A stretch of 64,000 bases of DNA from Engelhardtia mirabilis (GCF_007748095.1 NZ_CP036287.1:2294001-2358000); one strand, 5' to 3'. Shown: positions 36,401-45,271, counted from the first letter of the stretch. Translations and numbers: made by a program. The notes: a model not told the origin generated them from the letters alone.

Positions 36401-36629
36401 CCTGTTCGCGATGCTGAAGGGTGACGACGCCGCGCAGGCGGCCGAGGCGGCGCGGGCTCTGGCGACGATCGGTGCGGTGGAGGCCCTGCCGGATTTGATC
36501 GGGGCCCTGGCCCACCCGGACGCGGGGGTGCGAGCGGCGGCGCGGGAGTCGATCGATCGGCTGAACGCCCGGGAGCCCTTGCGCGAGGCACCGGCAGTCG
36601 AAGAGTCGAGGCGGACGGACGGGGACTGA
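33426..36629 (+). CDS. Secreted HEAT-repeat protein
   Basis: Secreted protein of 1067 aa. ATG 33426 gives a clear signal peptide (AITSLAAILWLGSAAGA) and has a purine-rich GAGGGG just before it. The body is all alpha-helical with HEAT-like repeats in the middle and end, for example LVADPEPEIRGAAVEDVL, DPAPEVRDAVDAWL and ALAHPDAGVRAAARESIDRL. No catalytic motif is visible. Proteins of this kind are common in planctomycetes and have no assigned role. It lies directly downstream of the two-component pair and is closed by a terminator. Confidence 0.88.
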   Translation: MKRIAITSLAAILWLGSAAGAQGTDQRDYETFTRWMTAQPAVVKLNEKLQAYSIGTGECREKLEEELAGIELMVATENVSAFVVERLELLRLVASADLMPSALRGEPITDLVGRTARLAARAHMAVGEVDAAREVLTELLPDEESWRRATGQVFAGDAPADVKALALRAQARTGLDAQLDAQLALPEHAALLERARSMQQGGAPDWLGEILEPLAAEWARAHLDVPSREVYDSVRQMGVSGGRAFESWQIASATIWILATDRWGANSTDVLFDNLCQTDPELAGELDALIAPREGLAWRRAAVSGASSALGRNTDEALVLALSPLVVRFLEDDRLIGDPKFKSVLRRVAQGPAFVPVELVEAWREAIRTGSVDDALFLISIWGAMPRDPWGDARPRFPKNEDWNRDVQAACLEHPASEIRLLAAPTFIGTGEGEAIYGWAGDADPRLRQMALERLRHRNAFSSWPIEPSSAEFEAVLQLVADPEPEIRGAAVEDVLGARNPIPAWLEAALEAATDEERLGLVERLVRLPLGSAWSLTLAQNGGLRARIAADPDPAVRAALVGGPWQTPETVSEVVGRAAADPAPEVRDAVDAWLEYSENYDGPFGEVLLARMRDAMSPFDLTTLPRERAFELVARSGALGELLGLALDRGDSLLRQLVLESLAATPKSAFSDPDRRPAIVDEVGLDLVIRGARGGWSSLAPEVQGKLAWRLAMLGESQAAIAADRTNPPELRWAALTQAPEADRPTAAEFLAMLDESLAGEKPFQAFPPAELRQMVRDSRLAGANPNLAAWLASHPAEPAEALWRAETRGLVYALLDDQGEGATEAATAILSDFCHSLFTGANGGNAIPDRLRSVVLAHGEDPQLIAELGRALRERPDSRLVGIAAAAQSEELIDPLGSLVEMSFDRLLELTRSTEGSVRSELIIAIQQTAASGLRRFPGNPRANEALRRGMLQGSERLRDTCAGVLESHAAYLELEQSSGQVETVAGAKARLFAMLKGDDAAQAAEAARALATIGAVEALPDLIGALAHPDAGVRAAARESIDRLNAREPLREAPAVEESRRTDGD

Positions 36630-36645
36630 TTCGGACGGCGACGCG

Positions 36646-36689
36646 CGAGGCGACGACCGGCCACCCACGGGAGGTCGGGCGTCGCCTCG
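36646..36689 (+). terminator. Terminator after the HEAT-repeat gene
   Basis: A 10-bp stem CGAGGCGACG (36646-36655) with CGTCGCCTCG (36680-36689) begins 17 nt after the stop and is followed by TTTCC, a weak U-tract. Confidence 0.7.
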
Positions 36690-36755
36690 TTTCCGTTGGC
36701 GGCGGCGCAAGAAAGGCGCCCGCGGGCCAGCGGACCGGGCGCAGAATGTTCGCCC

Positions 36756-38102
36756 ATGTTCGGCCGCCGACCCATCGCCCTCGCCACCGTCGTGACCCTC
36801 GGACTGCTGCTCGCCGCCTGTGATGGTGGGGAGGCGCGCGGCGCGGGGAACTCCGCGCCGACTCGCGTCGAGCGTTCCGACGACCCGCGCGCCGCGGCCC
36901 TGCGCACGGCCCTGGAACAGGGCCAGACCGGGGCGGCGCGGACCCTCTACGACCAGGTCGCGCCGCGGCTCGGGGCCGAGGGCCCGACCCTGGAGGCGCG
37001 GCTCTTGGTGCTCGAGGGCGACGTGCTCGGGGCCCTGCGCGTGCTCGAGGCGGCCAAGACCGACTGGCCCGGCGACGGGCGGCCCTTCGCGGCGGCTGCC
37101 GAGCTGTATGCGGGTCTCGGCCGGCTGCAGGCGGCCCAGGACGAGGTCGATCGCGGCCAGGCGGTGGTGGGGCGCACGCCGGCGTTGATCCGCGCCCTGG
37201 GGATCGTCGGCATCGCTACCCCCGGCGGTGCCCAGTCGGGCCTACAGCTGCTCGAGGAGGCGCGCCGCGCGGACCCGAACCTGCCCTTCTGCACCGAGCC
37301 CCTGGCCACGGCGCGCACGCTCGTGGCTCGGATCGCCCTGCAGCAGCCCGATCTGCCCCGGGCCGAGGCCCTGGCGCGGGGGGCCCTGGAGCTGCGGCCC
37401 GGGGACGCCGACGCGCGCGTGACCCTGGCCGACGTGCTCGAGGGCAAGGGGGACTTCGAACCGGCTGTGGTCCTGATGGAGGCGCTCTTCGAGGAGGGCG
37501 AGGTCAGCGTCGACGACCTGCGCGAGCTACTGACCCACGCGGCCACCGCGGCGATGGTGGAGCGCGACCTGGCGCGGCAGTTGGCGCATCTGTTGCGCGC
37601 GCGGGAGTTGGGCGCCACCGAGGCCCAGTTGGGCTTCGGCGCGACCGTGCTGCGTCGCGAGGCCCAGTCGGCGATCGACCGCGGGCGTGAGGCGCAGAAG
37701 GCCGCTCGACTGCTCGACGTCGAGGGGGCTGATGAAGAGCTGCGCGCCATGCGCGCCGAGAAGCTGGCCGAGGCCGAGGGGGAGTACCTCTACGCCCGCC
37801 GCCTGGACCCCGAGGCGATCGAAGCCTTCCACCGCCTGGCCCAGCTCGAGTGGGACCGGGGGGACTACCGCGAGGCCGCCCTGGCCTGGGAGTCGGCGGC
37901 GGCGCGGGTCCGCACCCTCCCGGAGGGCTCGCCGCGGCCCGCGGTGCCCCTGCACGAGAACGCCGCCCAGGCCTGGCGCAAGGCCGGCCGCCCGGACCTG
38001 GCCCGCGACACCCTGACGGGCTACCTGGCCGAGGAGCCTGAGGGGGAATGGGCCGCGAGCACCCGCGCGCTGCTGGTCGAGATCGAGGCCGCGGACGAAT
38101 GA
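36756..38102 (+). CDS. TPR-repeat lipoprotein
   Basis: Membrane-anchored TPR protein of 448 aa, function unknown. ATG 36756 is followed by a lipoprotein signal peptide, VTLGLLLAAC, with Cys near 22. TPR-like units include ALLEQGQTGAARTLYDQVAP-type helices near the N-terminus and PEAIEAFHRLAQLEWDRGDY near the C-terminus. The gene lies between the HEAT protein and a 626-nt gap before the protease array. The similarity in style to the TPR proteins of the secretin cluster is only at the level of fold. Confidence 0.86.
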   Translation: MFGRRPIALATVVTLGLLLAACDGGEARGAGNSAPTRVERSDDPRAAALRTALEQGQTGAARTLYDQVAPRLGAEGPTLEARLLVLEGDVLGALRVLEAAKTDWPGDGRPFAAAAELYAGLGRLQAAQDEVDRGQAVVGRTPALIRALGIVGIATPGGAQSGLQLLEEARRADPNLPFCTEPLATARTLVARIALQQPDLPRAEALARGALELRPGDADARVTLADVLEGKGDFEPAVVLMEALFEEGEVSVDDLRELLTHAATAAMVERDLARQLAHLLRARELGATEAQLGFGATVLRREAQSAIDRGREAQKAARLLDVEGADEELRAMRAEKLAEAEGEYLYARRLDPEAIEAFHRLAQLEWDRGDYREAALAWESAAARVRTLPEGSPRPAVPLHENAAQAWRKAGRPDLARDTLTGYLAEEPEGEWAASTRALLVEIEAADE

Positions 38103-38728
38103 GCCCCGGTGGGTGAACCTCGGCGGCCCCCTGCGGGCCGCGGAGCTTCGCCCGGTTGACATCCGGCGGCCGCATCTCGAGGACCGGTCACCGGCGGCCG
38201 AGAATCGCGGGGCCGAGATTCGCGGGGCCGACGCCCGGACCGTGGGGGCCACGCCGCCCGGAGGGCTGCTCCGGTGGGGCCTCGTCTCGAGGGTCCGCGG
38301 GCAGAACTCCCCGCCATTTGCCTCTCGGGCCGACCTGACCGCTGCGAATGGGGGAAACTTTTGCCATCCGGGCCAGTGAGCCGAGTCCGGAGGGAACCTG
38401 GGGACGCCCCGCCGGGTCACTACGCTGTCGTTCCCCCGCGGCCCGGACTCCCCCGGGCCCATGAGCGCCTCCGCGGCGCATCAAGCCCGCTCGATCCACC
38501 GATCAGACCAAGCCCCCGGACCTACTTCGGTTCGCGGGTCGACCTCCCTTTCCAGGGCGGGATAGCGTTGATCGGAGGCTCTCGAGATGGGGCGGTCGTG
38601 CGACCACAGGTCACGACCTACTGCCAAACGGGCCACTGCCCAACGAGCCACCCCGCGGGGGGAGATACGGCGCCGGCGCGCCAGATTCTCGACTCCTTCG
38701 GATTCGGCCAACCGACCCGATCGAACAC
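38103..38728. other. 626-nt gap before the protease array
   Basis: No gene is recognisable. It contains a 15-bp direct repeat (38197-38211 and 38212-38226, one change) beginning GGCCGAG. It must hold the promoter of protease 1, but I cannot place it with confidence. Confidence 0.55.
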
Positions 38729-40702
38729 ATGCTCGACGCCCGCATCAGCGCTCTCGTCGCCCTGGCGCTCTCCAGCAGCCTGGCTTCCGCTCAGATCAAG
38801 TCCGAGGGAGCCGCCGCGGCGGTCGCCTACGGACTGCCGACGGCCGAGGTTCCGACGGTCTTCGTCCAGCCCCCCGACGTGGGGGCCTACCTGGCCGAAG
38901 ACGAGGTTCGCGGGCCGTTCCCGCTGCGCTACGGCGCGCTGATGGACGTCGACGTGGCCTGGGCCAACGACGGCGTCTGGGACCAGCTCGAGAACGGCGA
39001 CTGGGCCTGGCGCTTCAAGGTGCTCTCGCCGGGCGCCAAGTCGATCGGCCTCGAGTTCGACGAGTTCTGGCTGCCCGAGGGCGGCCAGATCAACCTCTAC
39101 GACGACACCCTCGAGACCGTCTTCGGCTCCTACACGTCGGTCAACAACCAGCCCCACGAGCAGATCCAGTTCGAGCCCTTCCCGGGCGAGAGCGTGATCT
39201 TCGAGTACGTGCACCCGGCGGGTGCGCGGGAGATGGCCAAGTTGCACCTGGGCACGGTGATCTACGACTACCGCGGCCTGTTCGAGCTCGAGAACCAGCT
39301 CGACGACGGCAGCGGCGGCGGCACCGGGGCCGGTAGCTGCCTGGTCAACGTCAACTGCCCCGAGGGCGACCCCTACGAGCTGCAGAAGCGCGCCACGGTT
39401 CGCACCCTCTCCGGCGGCTCCCTGTGCTCGGGCGCGCTGATCAACAACACCGCTTTCGACGGCGAGCAGTTGGTCCTCACCGCCTGGCACTGCGGTCAGG
39501 GCAGCAACACCGTCTTCCGCTTCAACTACCAGACCTCGGGCTGCAGCGGCGGCAGCGCGCCCACCGGGCAGAACGTGTCCGGCGCGACGAACCTCGCCAG
39601 CTACCAGAGCTCCGACGGTCGCCTGCTGCGGATCAACAGCAACATCCCGTCGAACTACAACCCGTACTTCGCCGGCTGGAACCGCACGACCCAGAACCCG
39701 ACCTTCGCCATGTCGATGCACCACCCCAGCGGTGGTGTGAAGAAGATCTCGATCGACAACAACGGCGCCACCAAGGTCTCGGTCGGCTTCCAGGGCATCG
39801 GCACGGTCCAGGCCTGGAACTGCAACTGGAACGTCGGTGACACCCTGGGCGGGAGCTCGGGCGGGCCTCTGTTCGACCAGAACGGGCAACTGCGCGGGGG
39901 GCTGACCGGCGGCCCCGGCGGGAACTGCCCGATGATCGACTACTACGGGCGCTTCTACACGTTCTGGAGCAACACCAACATCGACACCTGGCTCGACCCC
40001 CTCGGCCTGGGTGTGACGTCGATCGACGGCTTCGATCCGAACAACCCCGGCGGAGGCCCGGGCGGTACCACCCCGCAGATCGACTCGATCTCGCCGGCGA
40101 CCATCGCAGCGGTCAACCCGACCTCGCCGGTGACGATCACCCTGACCGGTGACGGCTTCGACGGCGTGACTTCGGTCGAGGTCGACGGCGTTCCGCTGAG
40201 CGCTTTCCCGCCGGAGTTCTCGGTCCCGAACAACTCGACGCTCGTGGTCACCCTGCAGCCGCCGTACAACGTCGGCACCAAGACGATCAAGGTTATCGAG
40301 GGTGCGCTGAGCGACGAGGTGGTCGTGCCGGTCACGTTCAACTTGACGCCGACCATCGACCTGGTGAACTCGGACCCGAGCTTCCTGATCTCGGCCTTCC
40401 CGCTGGAGGTCTACATGGGCTCGTTCCCGAACGACCTGGCTTTCCTCCTGGTGTCGACGAGCCTGGTGCCGTCGACCCTGCCCGGGATCTTCAGCGCCTC
40501 GATCGGTAACAACCTCACGAACCTGTTCCTGGTGAACAACTTCGTGATCAACCCGGCCACCGGCTACGCCAAGGTCGACATTCCGATCTCCGGCCTGCCG
40601 ACGGGCACGAAGTTGTACTTCCAGGCCGGGGTGCTCAGCTCGGTCCTGCCGAGCCTGCCGCTCAACATGTCCAACGTGGAGTCCGGTACCGTCCTCTTCT
40701 AG
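38729..40702 (+). CDS. Secreted lysyl-endopeptidase-like serine protease, copy 1
   Basis: Exported serine protease, 657 aa. Signal peptide 1-21 (ALALSSSLASAQ); N-terminal pro-region about 22-200 with the block GDWAWRFKVLSPGAKSIGLE, a pattern known from Achromobacter lysyl endopeptidase precursors; S1 protease domain about 203-440 with triad His254 (LTAWHCG), Asp296 (SSDGRLL) and Ser377 (GGSSGGP); IPT/TIG-like domain about 450-535; conserved C-terminal domain to the end (ESGTVLF). Asp404 in DYYGR aligns with specificity Asp225 of lysyl endopeptidase (alignment from memory), so cleavage after Lys is likely. It is the first of six tandem paralogues. Confidence 0.94.
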   Translation: MLDARISALVALALSSSLASAQIKSEGAAAAVAYGLPTAEVPTVFVQPPDVGAYLAEDEVRGPFPLRYGALMDVDVAWANDGVWDQLENGDWAWRFKVLSPGAKSIGLEFDEFWLPEGGQINLYDDTLETVFGSYTSVNNQPHEQIQFEPFPGESVIFEYVHPAGAREMAKLHLGTVIYDYRGLFELENQLDDGSGGGTGAGSCLVNVNCPEGDPYELQKRATVRTLSGGSLCSGALINNTAFDGEQLVLTAWHCGQGSNTVFRFNYQTSGCSGGSAPTGQNVSGATNLASYQSSDGRLLRINSNIPSNYNPYFAGWNRTTQNPTFAMSMHHPSGGVKKISIDNNGATKVSVGFQGIGTVQAWNCNWNVGDTLGGSSGGPLFDQNGQLRGGLTGGPGGNCPMIDYYGRFYTFWSNTNIDTWLDPLGLGVTSIDGFDPNNPGGGPGGTTPQIDSISPATIAAVNPTSPVTITLTGDGFDGVTSVEVDGVPLSAFPPEFSVPNNSTLVVTLQPPYNVGTKTIKVIEGALSDEVVVPVTFNLTPTIDLVNSDPSFLISAFPLEVYMGSFPNDLAFLLVSTSLVPSTLPGIFSASIGNNLTNLFLVNNFVINPATGYAKVDIPISGLPTGTKLYFQAGVLSSVLPSLPLNMSNVESGTVLF

Positions 40703-40721
40703 GTATCGCTCCGCACGATCC

Positions 40722-40751
40722 TCGGGCGCTTCGCTACGGTGGAGCGCCCGA
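40722..40751 (+). terminator. Hairpin after protease copy 1
   Basis: A 9-bp stem TCGGGCGCT (40722-40730) with AGCGCCCGA (40743-40751), 19 nt after the stop, followed by TCCCGTTCT. Confidence 0.68.
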
Positions 40752-40862
40752 TCCCGTTCTCTGGTGGCTGACGCACGACGCTGATTGGCGCGACAGGCGG
40801 CCACCCGAACCCCCCGAGGTCCGGCAAGGGACCTCCCCATCCGACCCGAACCCCCACGCCCG

Positions 40863-42839
40863 ATGCAGTTGAACCAAACCGCTCGTATCGCCGGCCTCGC
40901 CGCCATGGCTGCGGCCGCCACGGCCGCCACGGCCAACGCGCAGATCAAGGAGGCGGGCAGCCCCGCCGCGATCTGGGCCGATCTGCGCACCGAAATGGTG
41001 CCGACCGAGTTCGTGCAGCCCCCGCAGGTCGAGAACCTCAAGCTCGAGGACGAGCTCAACGGGTACAAGCCCCTGCGCTACGGGGCCATGGTGCCGATGG
41101 ACCTGACCGCGGATCAGGCCGGCATCTACGACGAGCTGCCCGACGGCACCCTGATCTGGCGCTTCCGGATCTACAGCCCCGGGGCCTACTCGATCGGCCT
41201 CGAGTTCGACGACTTCGTGCTGCCCGAGGGCGCGCAGGTCTTCATGTACGACGACACCCTGGAGACCGTCCTGGGTGCCTACGGGGCCATCAACAACCAG
41301 CCCAACGAAGAACTGCTGTTCGAGCCCTTCCCCGGCGATCATGTGATCTTCGAGTACCAGCAGAAGCCGGGCGTGATGGGCACGCCCGAGCTGAGTCTGG
41401 GCTACGTGGTCTACGACTACCGCGATGTGCTGAACATCTCCGACGCTCAGCTGGAGCAGTGGGGCATCGGTAGCGGCTGCGGCGATGTCGACGTGAACTG
41501 CCCGGTGGGCGACAACTGGGAGCTGCAGAAGCGCGCCACCGTGCGCACCCTCTCGGGCGGCGCCCTGTGCTCGGCCGTGTTGCTGAACAACACCAACGAC
41601 GACGAGACCGGCTACGTCTACACCGCCAACCACTGCGGCCAGAGCAGCAACACGACCTTCCGCTTCAACTACCAGAAGTCGGGCTGCAACACCGGCAGCG
41701 CGCCGACGGGTCAGAACGTCTCCGGTTGCACGGTGCTGACCAGCACCTCGACCTACGACAACCGCTTCCTGCGAATCAACAACGCGATCCCGTCGAGTTA
41801 CGACCCGTACTACAACGGCTGGACGCGAACGACCCAGAACCCGACCTACGCCTTCTGGATGGGGCACCCGGGTGGTGGCGTGAAGCGCATCGCCTACGAC
41901 AACAGCGGTGCCACCAAGGGCACGCTCGGCGCGCCGAATTCGGCCTGGTTCGTCGACTGGGACGAGGGCTACACGCCCCCCGGCGCCTCGGGTGGCCCGC
42001 TGTTCGACCAGAACGGACAGGTGCGCGGCACGGCCTGCTGCGTGAACACCTACAGCTGCCCCGGGCAGGTGGCCTGGTTCGGTCGCTTCGACAAGTTCTA
42101 CAGCGCCAACAACCTGGCCCAGTGGCTCGACCCGGCTGGTGTGAATCCCACCAGCTTCGACGGCTTCGACCCGAACAACCCCGGTGGCGGTGGCGGCGGC
42201 GGCACGACCCCGCAGATCGACTCGATCTCGCCGACGACCATCGCTGCGGTCAACCCGACCTCGCCGGTGACGATCACCCTGACCGGTGACGGCTTCGACG
42301 GCGTGACTTCGGTCGAGGTCGACGGCGTTCCGCTGGGCGCTTTTCCGCCGGAGTTCACGGTCCCGAACAACTCGACGATCGTGGTGACCCTGCAGCCGCC
42401 CTACAACGTTGGCAGCAAGACGATCAAGGTCATCGAGGGCGCGCTGAGCGACGAGGTGGTCGTGCCGGTCACGTTCAACTTGACGCCGACCATCGACCTG
42501 GTGAACTCGGACCCGAGCTTCCTGATCTCGGCCTTCCCGCTGGAGGTCTACATGGGCTCGTTCCCGAACGATCTGGCCTTCTTGCTGGTGTCGACGAGCC
42601 TGGTGCCCTCGACCTTGCCGGGGATCTTCAGCGCCTCGATCGGCAACAACCTCTCGAACCTGTTCCTGGTCAACAACTTCGTGATCAACCCGGCCACCGG
42701 TTACGCCAAGTCGGAGATCCCGATCTCCGGGCTGCCGACGGGCACCAAGCTGTACTTCCAGGCTGGGGTGCTCAGCGCGGTCCTGCCGAGCCTCCCGCTC
42801 TCCATGTCCAACGTGGAGTCGGGGACGGTTCTGTTCTAG
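40863..42839 (+). CDS. Secreted lysyl-endopeptidase-like serine protease, copy 2
   Basis: Same architecture as copy 1, 658 aa from ATG 40863: signal peptide (AAMAAAATAATANAQ), pro-region, S1 domain, TIG-like and C-terminal domains. The triad is His257 (YTANHCG), Asp299 (STYDNRF) and Ser376 (PGASGGP). The residue aligned with Lys-specificity Asp is Ala (AWFGR). The stretch before the catalytic Ser (DEGYTPPGAS) and extra cysteines (ACC) differ from all other copies, making this the most divergent protease domain of the first three. Its last 629 nt are almost the same as in copies 1 and 3. Confidence 0.94.
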   Translation: MQLNQTARIAGLAAMAAAATAATANAQIKEAGSPAAIWADLRTEMVPTEFVQPPQVENLKLEDELNGYKPLRYGAMVPMDLTADQAGIYDELPDGTLIWRFRIYSPGAYSIGLEFDDFVLPEGAQVFMYDDTLETVLGAYGAINNQPNEELLFEPFPGDHVIFEYQQKPGVMGTPELSLGYVVYDYRDVLNISDAQLEQWGIGSGCGDVDVNCPVGDNWELQKRATVRTLSGGALCSAVLLNNTNDDETGYVYTANHCGQSSNTTFRFNYQKSGCNTGSAPTGQNVSGCTVLTSTSTYDNRFLRINNAIPSSYDPYYNGWTRTTQNPTYAFWMGHPGGGVKRIAYDNSGATKGTLGAPNSAWFVDWDEGYTPPGASGGPLFDQNGQVRGTACCVNTYSCPGQVAWFGRFDKFYSANNLAQWLDPAGVNPTSFDGFDPNNPGGGGGGGTTPQIDSISPTTIAAVNPTSPVTITLTGDGFDGVTSVEVDGVPLGAFPPEFTVPNNSTIVVTLQPPYNVGSKTIKVIEGALSDEVVVPVTFNLTPTIDLVNSDPSFLISAFPLEVYMGSFPNDLAFLLVSTSLVPSTLPGIFSASIGNNLSNLFLVNNFVINPATGYAKSEIPISGLPTGTKLYFQAGVLSAVLPSLPLSMSNVESGTVLF

Positions 42840-42840
42840 G

Positions 42841-42875
42841 GCGCGCTGTCCTGGAGCGGTAGCGCTCCAGCGCGC
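42841..42875 (+). terminator. Hairpin after protease copy 2
   Basis: Immediately after the stop codon, CTGGAGCG and CGCTCCAG form an 8-bp stem with a GTAG loop, extended by GCGCG and CGCGC across a 5-nt bulge. Confidence 0.72.
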
Positions 42876-43110
42876 GTCTCGATCGACGGAGCCAGCCGGG
42901 CTTCGGTCGATCGCAATCATGGCCCCCGTGGCGTCCTCGGATGTCGCGGGGGCCGACTCATTCGGGAACCCAAACGCATTTGGCCATTTCCACGGCTCCC
43001 GTTCGGGCTCTCGACGGTCAGAAGTAGTGCGAGACCCTGTCGTCCCTCCGCTCCCCCTACGGCGCACGTGTGGCCGTGCCGCGAAGGACCATCCAACCCG
43101 ACCATCGACC

Positions 43111-45087
43111 ATGCGATCGCTTCCGTTCGTTCTCGCCCTCGCGGCGACCCCTTCCCTGGCCCTGGCCCAGATCGAGTCCGACGGCACGCCCTGCGCCCTC
43201 ACCGACAACCTGCGCACGGAGCTGGTGCCGATCGAGTTCGTCCAGCCGCCGGACGTGGGTGCCTACCTGGCGGAGGACGCCGCGCGCACCGAGGCTGGCC
43301 CCCTGCGCTACGGCGCGCTGCTCGAAGTCTCGATCAACCCCTTCGACAACGGGGTCTGGGACGAGTTGGCCGACGGGACCCAGGTCTGGCGCTTCAAGGT
43401 CTACAGCCCGGGGGCCAAGTCCATCGGGCTCGAGTTCAGCGAGTACTGGATTCCCGACGGGGCGCAGATCTACCTCTACGGCGACACCCTCGAGCGGGTG
43501 CACGGGGCCTACACGTCGATCAACAACCAGCCCCACGACCAGATCCAGTTCGCGCCCTTCCCGGGTGACAGCGTGATCTTCGAGTACGTGCAGCCGGCGG
43601 GCGTCGAGGGCCAGGCGCGGCTCGAGCTGGGCACGGTGATCTACGACTACCGCGACCTCTTCGCGCTGGAGGCCGGCCTGGACGCCACGGGCGGTCTCGT
43701 CGGCGGCAGTGGGGCGGGCAGCTGTCTGATCGACGTCAACTGCCCCGAGGGCGACCCCTACGACCTGCAGAAGCGGGCCACCGTGCGGACCCTCTCGGGC
43801 GGCGGTCTCTGCTCGGGCGCGCTGATCAACAACACCTCCCAGGACGGCACGCGCTACGTGCTCACGGCCTGGCACTGCGGACAGAGCAGCAACACGGTCT
43901 TCCGCTTCAACTACCAGACATCCGGCTGCGGCACGGGTGGCGCGCCCACGGGCCAACAGGTCTCGGGTGGCACCAACCTGGTCAACGATCAGTCGGCGGA
44001 CGGCCGGCTGATGCGGATCAACAACAACATCCCGGCCAGCTACAACGCGATCTTCGCGGGTTGGAGCCGCTCGACCCAGAACCCGAGCTTCTGCATGTCG
44101 ATGCACCACCCCAGCGGCGGTGTGAAGAAGATCTCCATCGACGGCAACGGGGCCACCAAGGCGACCGTTCCGATCGGCGGCATCGGCAACGTGCTGGCCT
44201 GGAACTGCAACTTCGTCGGCGGTGTCCAGGGTGGTAGCTCCGGGGGGCCCTTGTTCAATCAGAACGGTCAGGTGATCGGCGACTTGAGCGGCGCCAACTT
44301 GGGGGTCTCGTGCCCCCAGTCGACGTCCTATGGTCGGCTCTACAGCTTCTGGGCCAACGTCAACGTGGCCCAGTACCTGGATCCCACGGGCACTGGCCTG
44401 ACGTCGGTCAACGCCTTCGACCCGGCCAACCCGGGTGGCGGGCCCGGCGGCACCGTGCCGCAGATCGATTCGATCGCCCCGACGACCATCGCCGCGGTCA
44501 ACCCGACTTCGCCGGTGACGATCACCCTGACCGGTGACGGCTTCGAGGGCGTGACCTCGGTCGAGGTCGACGGTGTGCCGCTGAGTGCCTTCCCGCCGGA
44601 GTTCTCGGTCCCGAGCAACTCGACGATCGTGGTCACCCTGCAGCCGCCGTACAACGTCGGCACCAAGACGATCAAGGTCATCGAGGGTGCGCTGAGCGAC
44701 GAGGTTGTCGTGCCGGTCACGTTCAACTTGACGCCGACCATCGACCTGGTGAGCTCGGACCCGAGCTTCCTGATCTCAGCCTTCCCGCTCGAGGTCTACA
44801 TGGGCTCGTTCCCGAACGACCTGGCCTTCCTCCTGGTGTCGACGAGCCTGGTGCCGTCGACCCTGCCGGGGATCTTCAGCGCCTCGATCGGCAACAACCT
44901 CACGAACCTGTTCCTGGTGAACAACTTCGTGATCAACCCGGCCACCGGCTACGCCAAGTCGGAGATCCCGATCTCCGGGCTGCCGACCGGGACCAAGCTG
45001 TACTTCCAGGCTGGAGTGATCAGCGCGGTCCTGCCGAGCCTGCCGCTCTCGATGTCCAACGTGGAGTCGGGGACGGTGTTGTTCTAG
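43111..45087 (+). CDS. Secreted lysyl-endopeptidase-like serine protease, copy 3
   Basis: Same architecture, 658 aa from ATG 43111. Signal peptide LALAATPSLALAQ. Triad His255 (LTAWHCG), Asp297 (SADGRLM) and Ser377 (GGSSGGP). At the Lys-specificity position it has Thr (TSYGR). A Cys at residue 28 in the pro-region is not shared with the other copies. The IPT/TIG-like and C-terminal domains are nearly the same as those of copies 1 and 2. A long frame upstream of the ATG (to 42919) is leader without protein character. Confidence 0.94.
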   Translation: MRSLPFVLALAATPSLALAQIESDGTPCALTDNLRTELVPIEFVQPPDVGAYLAEDAARTEAGPLRYGALLEVSINPFDNGVWDELADGTQVWRFKVYSPGAKSIGLEFSEYWIPDGAQIYLYGDTLERVHGAYTSINNQPHDQIQFAPFPGDSVIFEYVQPAGVEGQARLELGTVIYDYRDLFALEAGLDATGGLVGGSGAGSCLIDVNCPEGDPYDLQKRATVRTLSGGGLCSGALINNTSQDGTRYVLTAWHCGQSSNTVFRFNYQTSGCGTGGAPTGQQVSGGTNLVNDQSADGRLMRINNNIPASYNAIFAGWSRSTQNPSFCMSMHHPSGGVKKISIDGNGATKATVPIGGIGNVLAWNCNFVGGVQGGSSGGPLFNQNGQVIGDLSGANLGVSCPQSTSYGRLYSFWANVNVAQYLDPTGTGLTSVNAFDPANPGGGPGGTVPQIDSIAPTTIAAVNPTSPVTITLTGDGFEGVTSVEVDGVPLSAFPPEFSVPSNSTIVVTLQPPYNVGTKTIKVIEGALSDEVVVPVTFNLTPTIDLVSSDPSFLISAFPLEVYMGSFPNDLAFLLVSTSLVPSTLPGIFSASIGNNLTNLFLVNNFVINPATGYAKSEIPISGLPTGTKLYFQAGVISAVLPSLPLSMSNVESGTVLF

Positions 45088-45088
45088 C

Positions 45089-45271
45089 CGGTCACCAGGA
45101 TCCGCGCCCAGCACGCCCAAACAGCGATCTGCGGCCGCCTCTCGCCCGCTGACGGCACCTTGCAGACCGACCCGTCGCGGTCGGGGCGTGAAGCCCCGAC
45201 TGCGGGGACTCGGTCCGCAAGGCACCGCCAGCGGACGAGTTGGACCCACTGGACACGAATCCTGGTGACCG
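45089..45271. repeat. Long imperfect inverted repeat between protease copies 3 and 4
   Basis: The ends CGGTCACCAGGAT (45089-45101) and ATCCTGGTGACCG (45259-45271) are exact reverse complements. Inside, 45146-45170 pairs with 45210-45234 with four mismatches, all of the A-C type. The centre GTCGGGGC/GCCCCGAC (45180-45187 with 45193-45200) is exact with a GTGAA loop. The left arm has about 20 extra nt. It starts 2 nt after the protease stop. Confidence 0.85.

Larger units (their letters stand above)
40074..45087 (+). repeat. Near-identical 629-nt 3' modules in protease copies 1, 2 and 3
   Basis: The 3' ends 40074-40702, 42211-42839 and 44459-45087 align without a single length change from CGCAGATCGA to the stop codon. 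By eye they differ at scattered, mostly synonymous sites. Upstream of this boundary the genes differ much more in sequence and length. The module encodes the IPT/TIG-like domain plus the C-terminal domain. Copies 4, 5 and 6 have the same module in much more diverged form. Confidence 0.9.

Noticed and set aside
41901..42010. Protease copy 2 as an inactive pseudoprotease because of its GAS motif
   Set aside because: The catalytic Ser remains in GASGGP, and His257 and Asp299 are in place, so the triad is complete.
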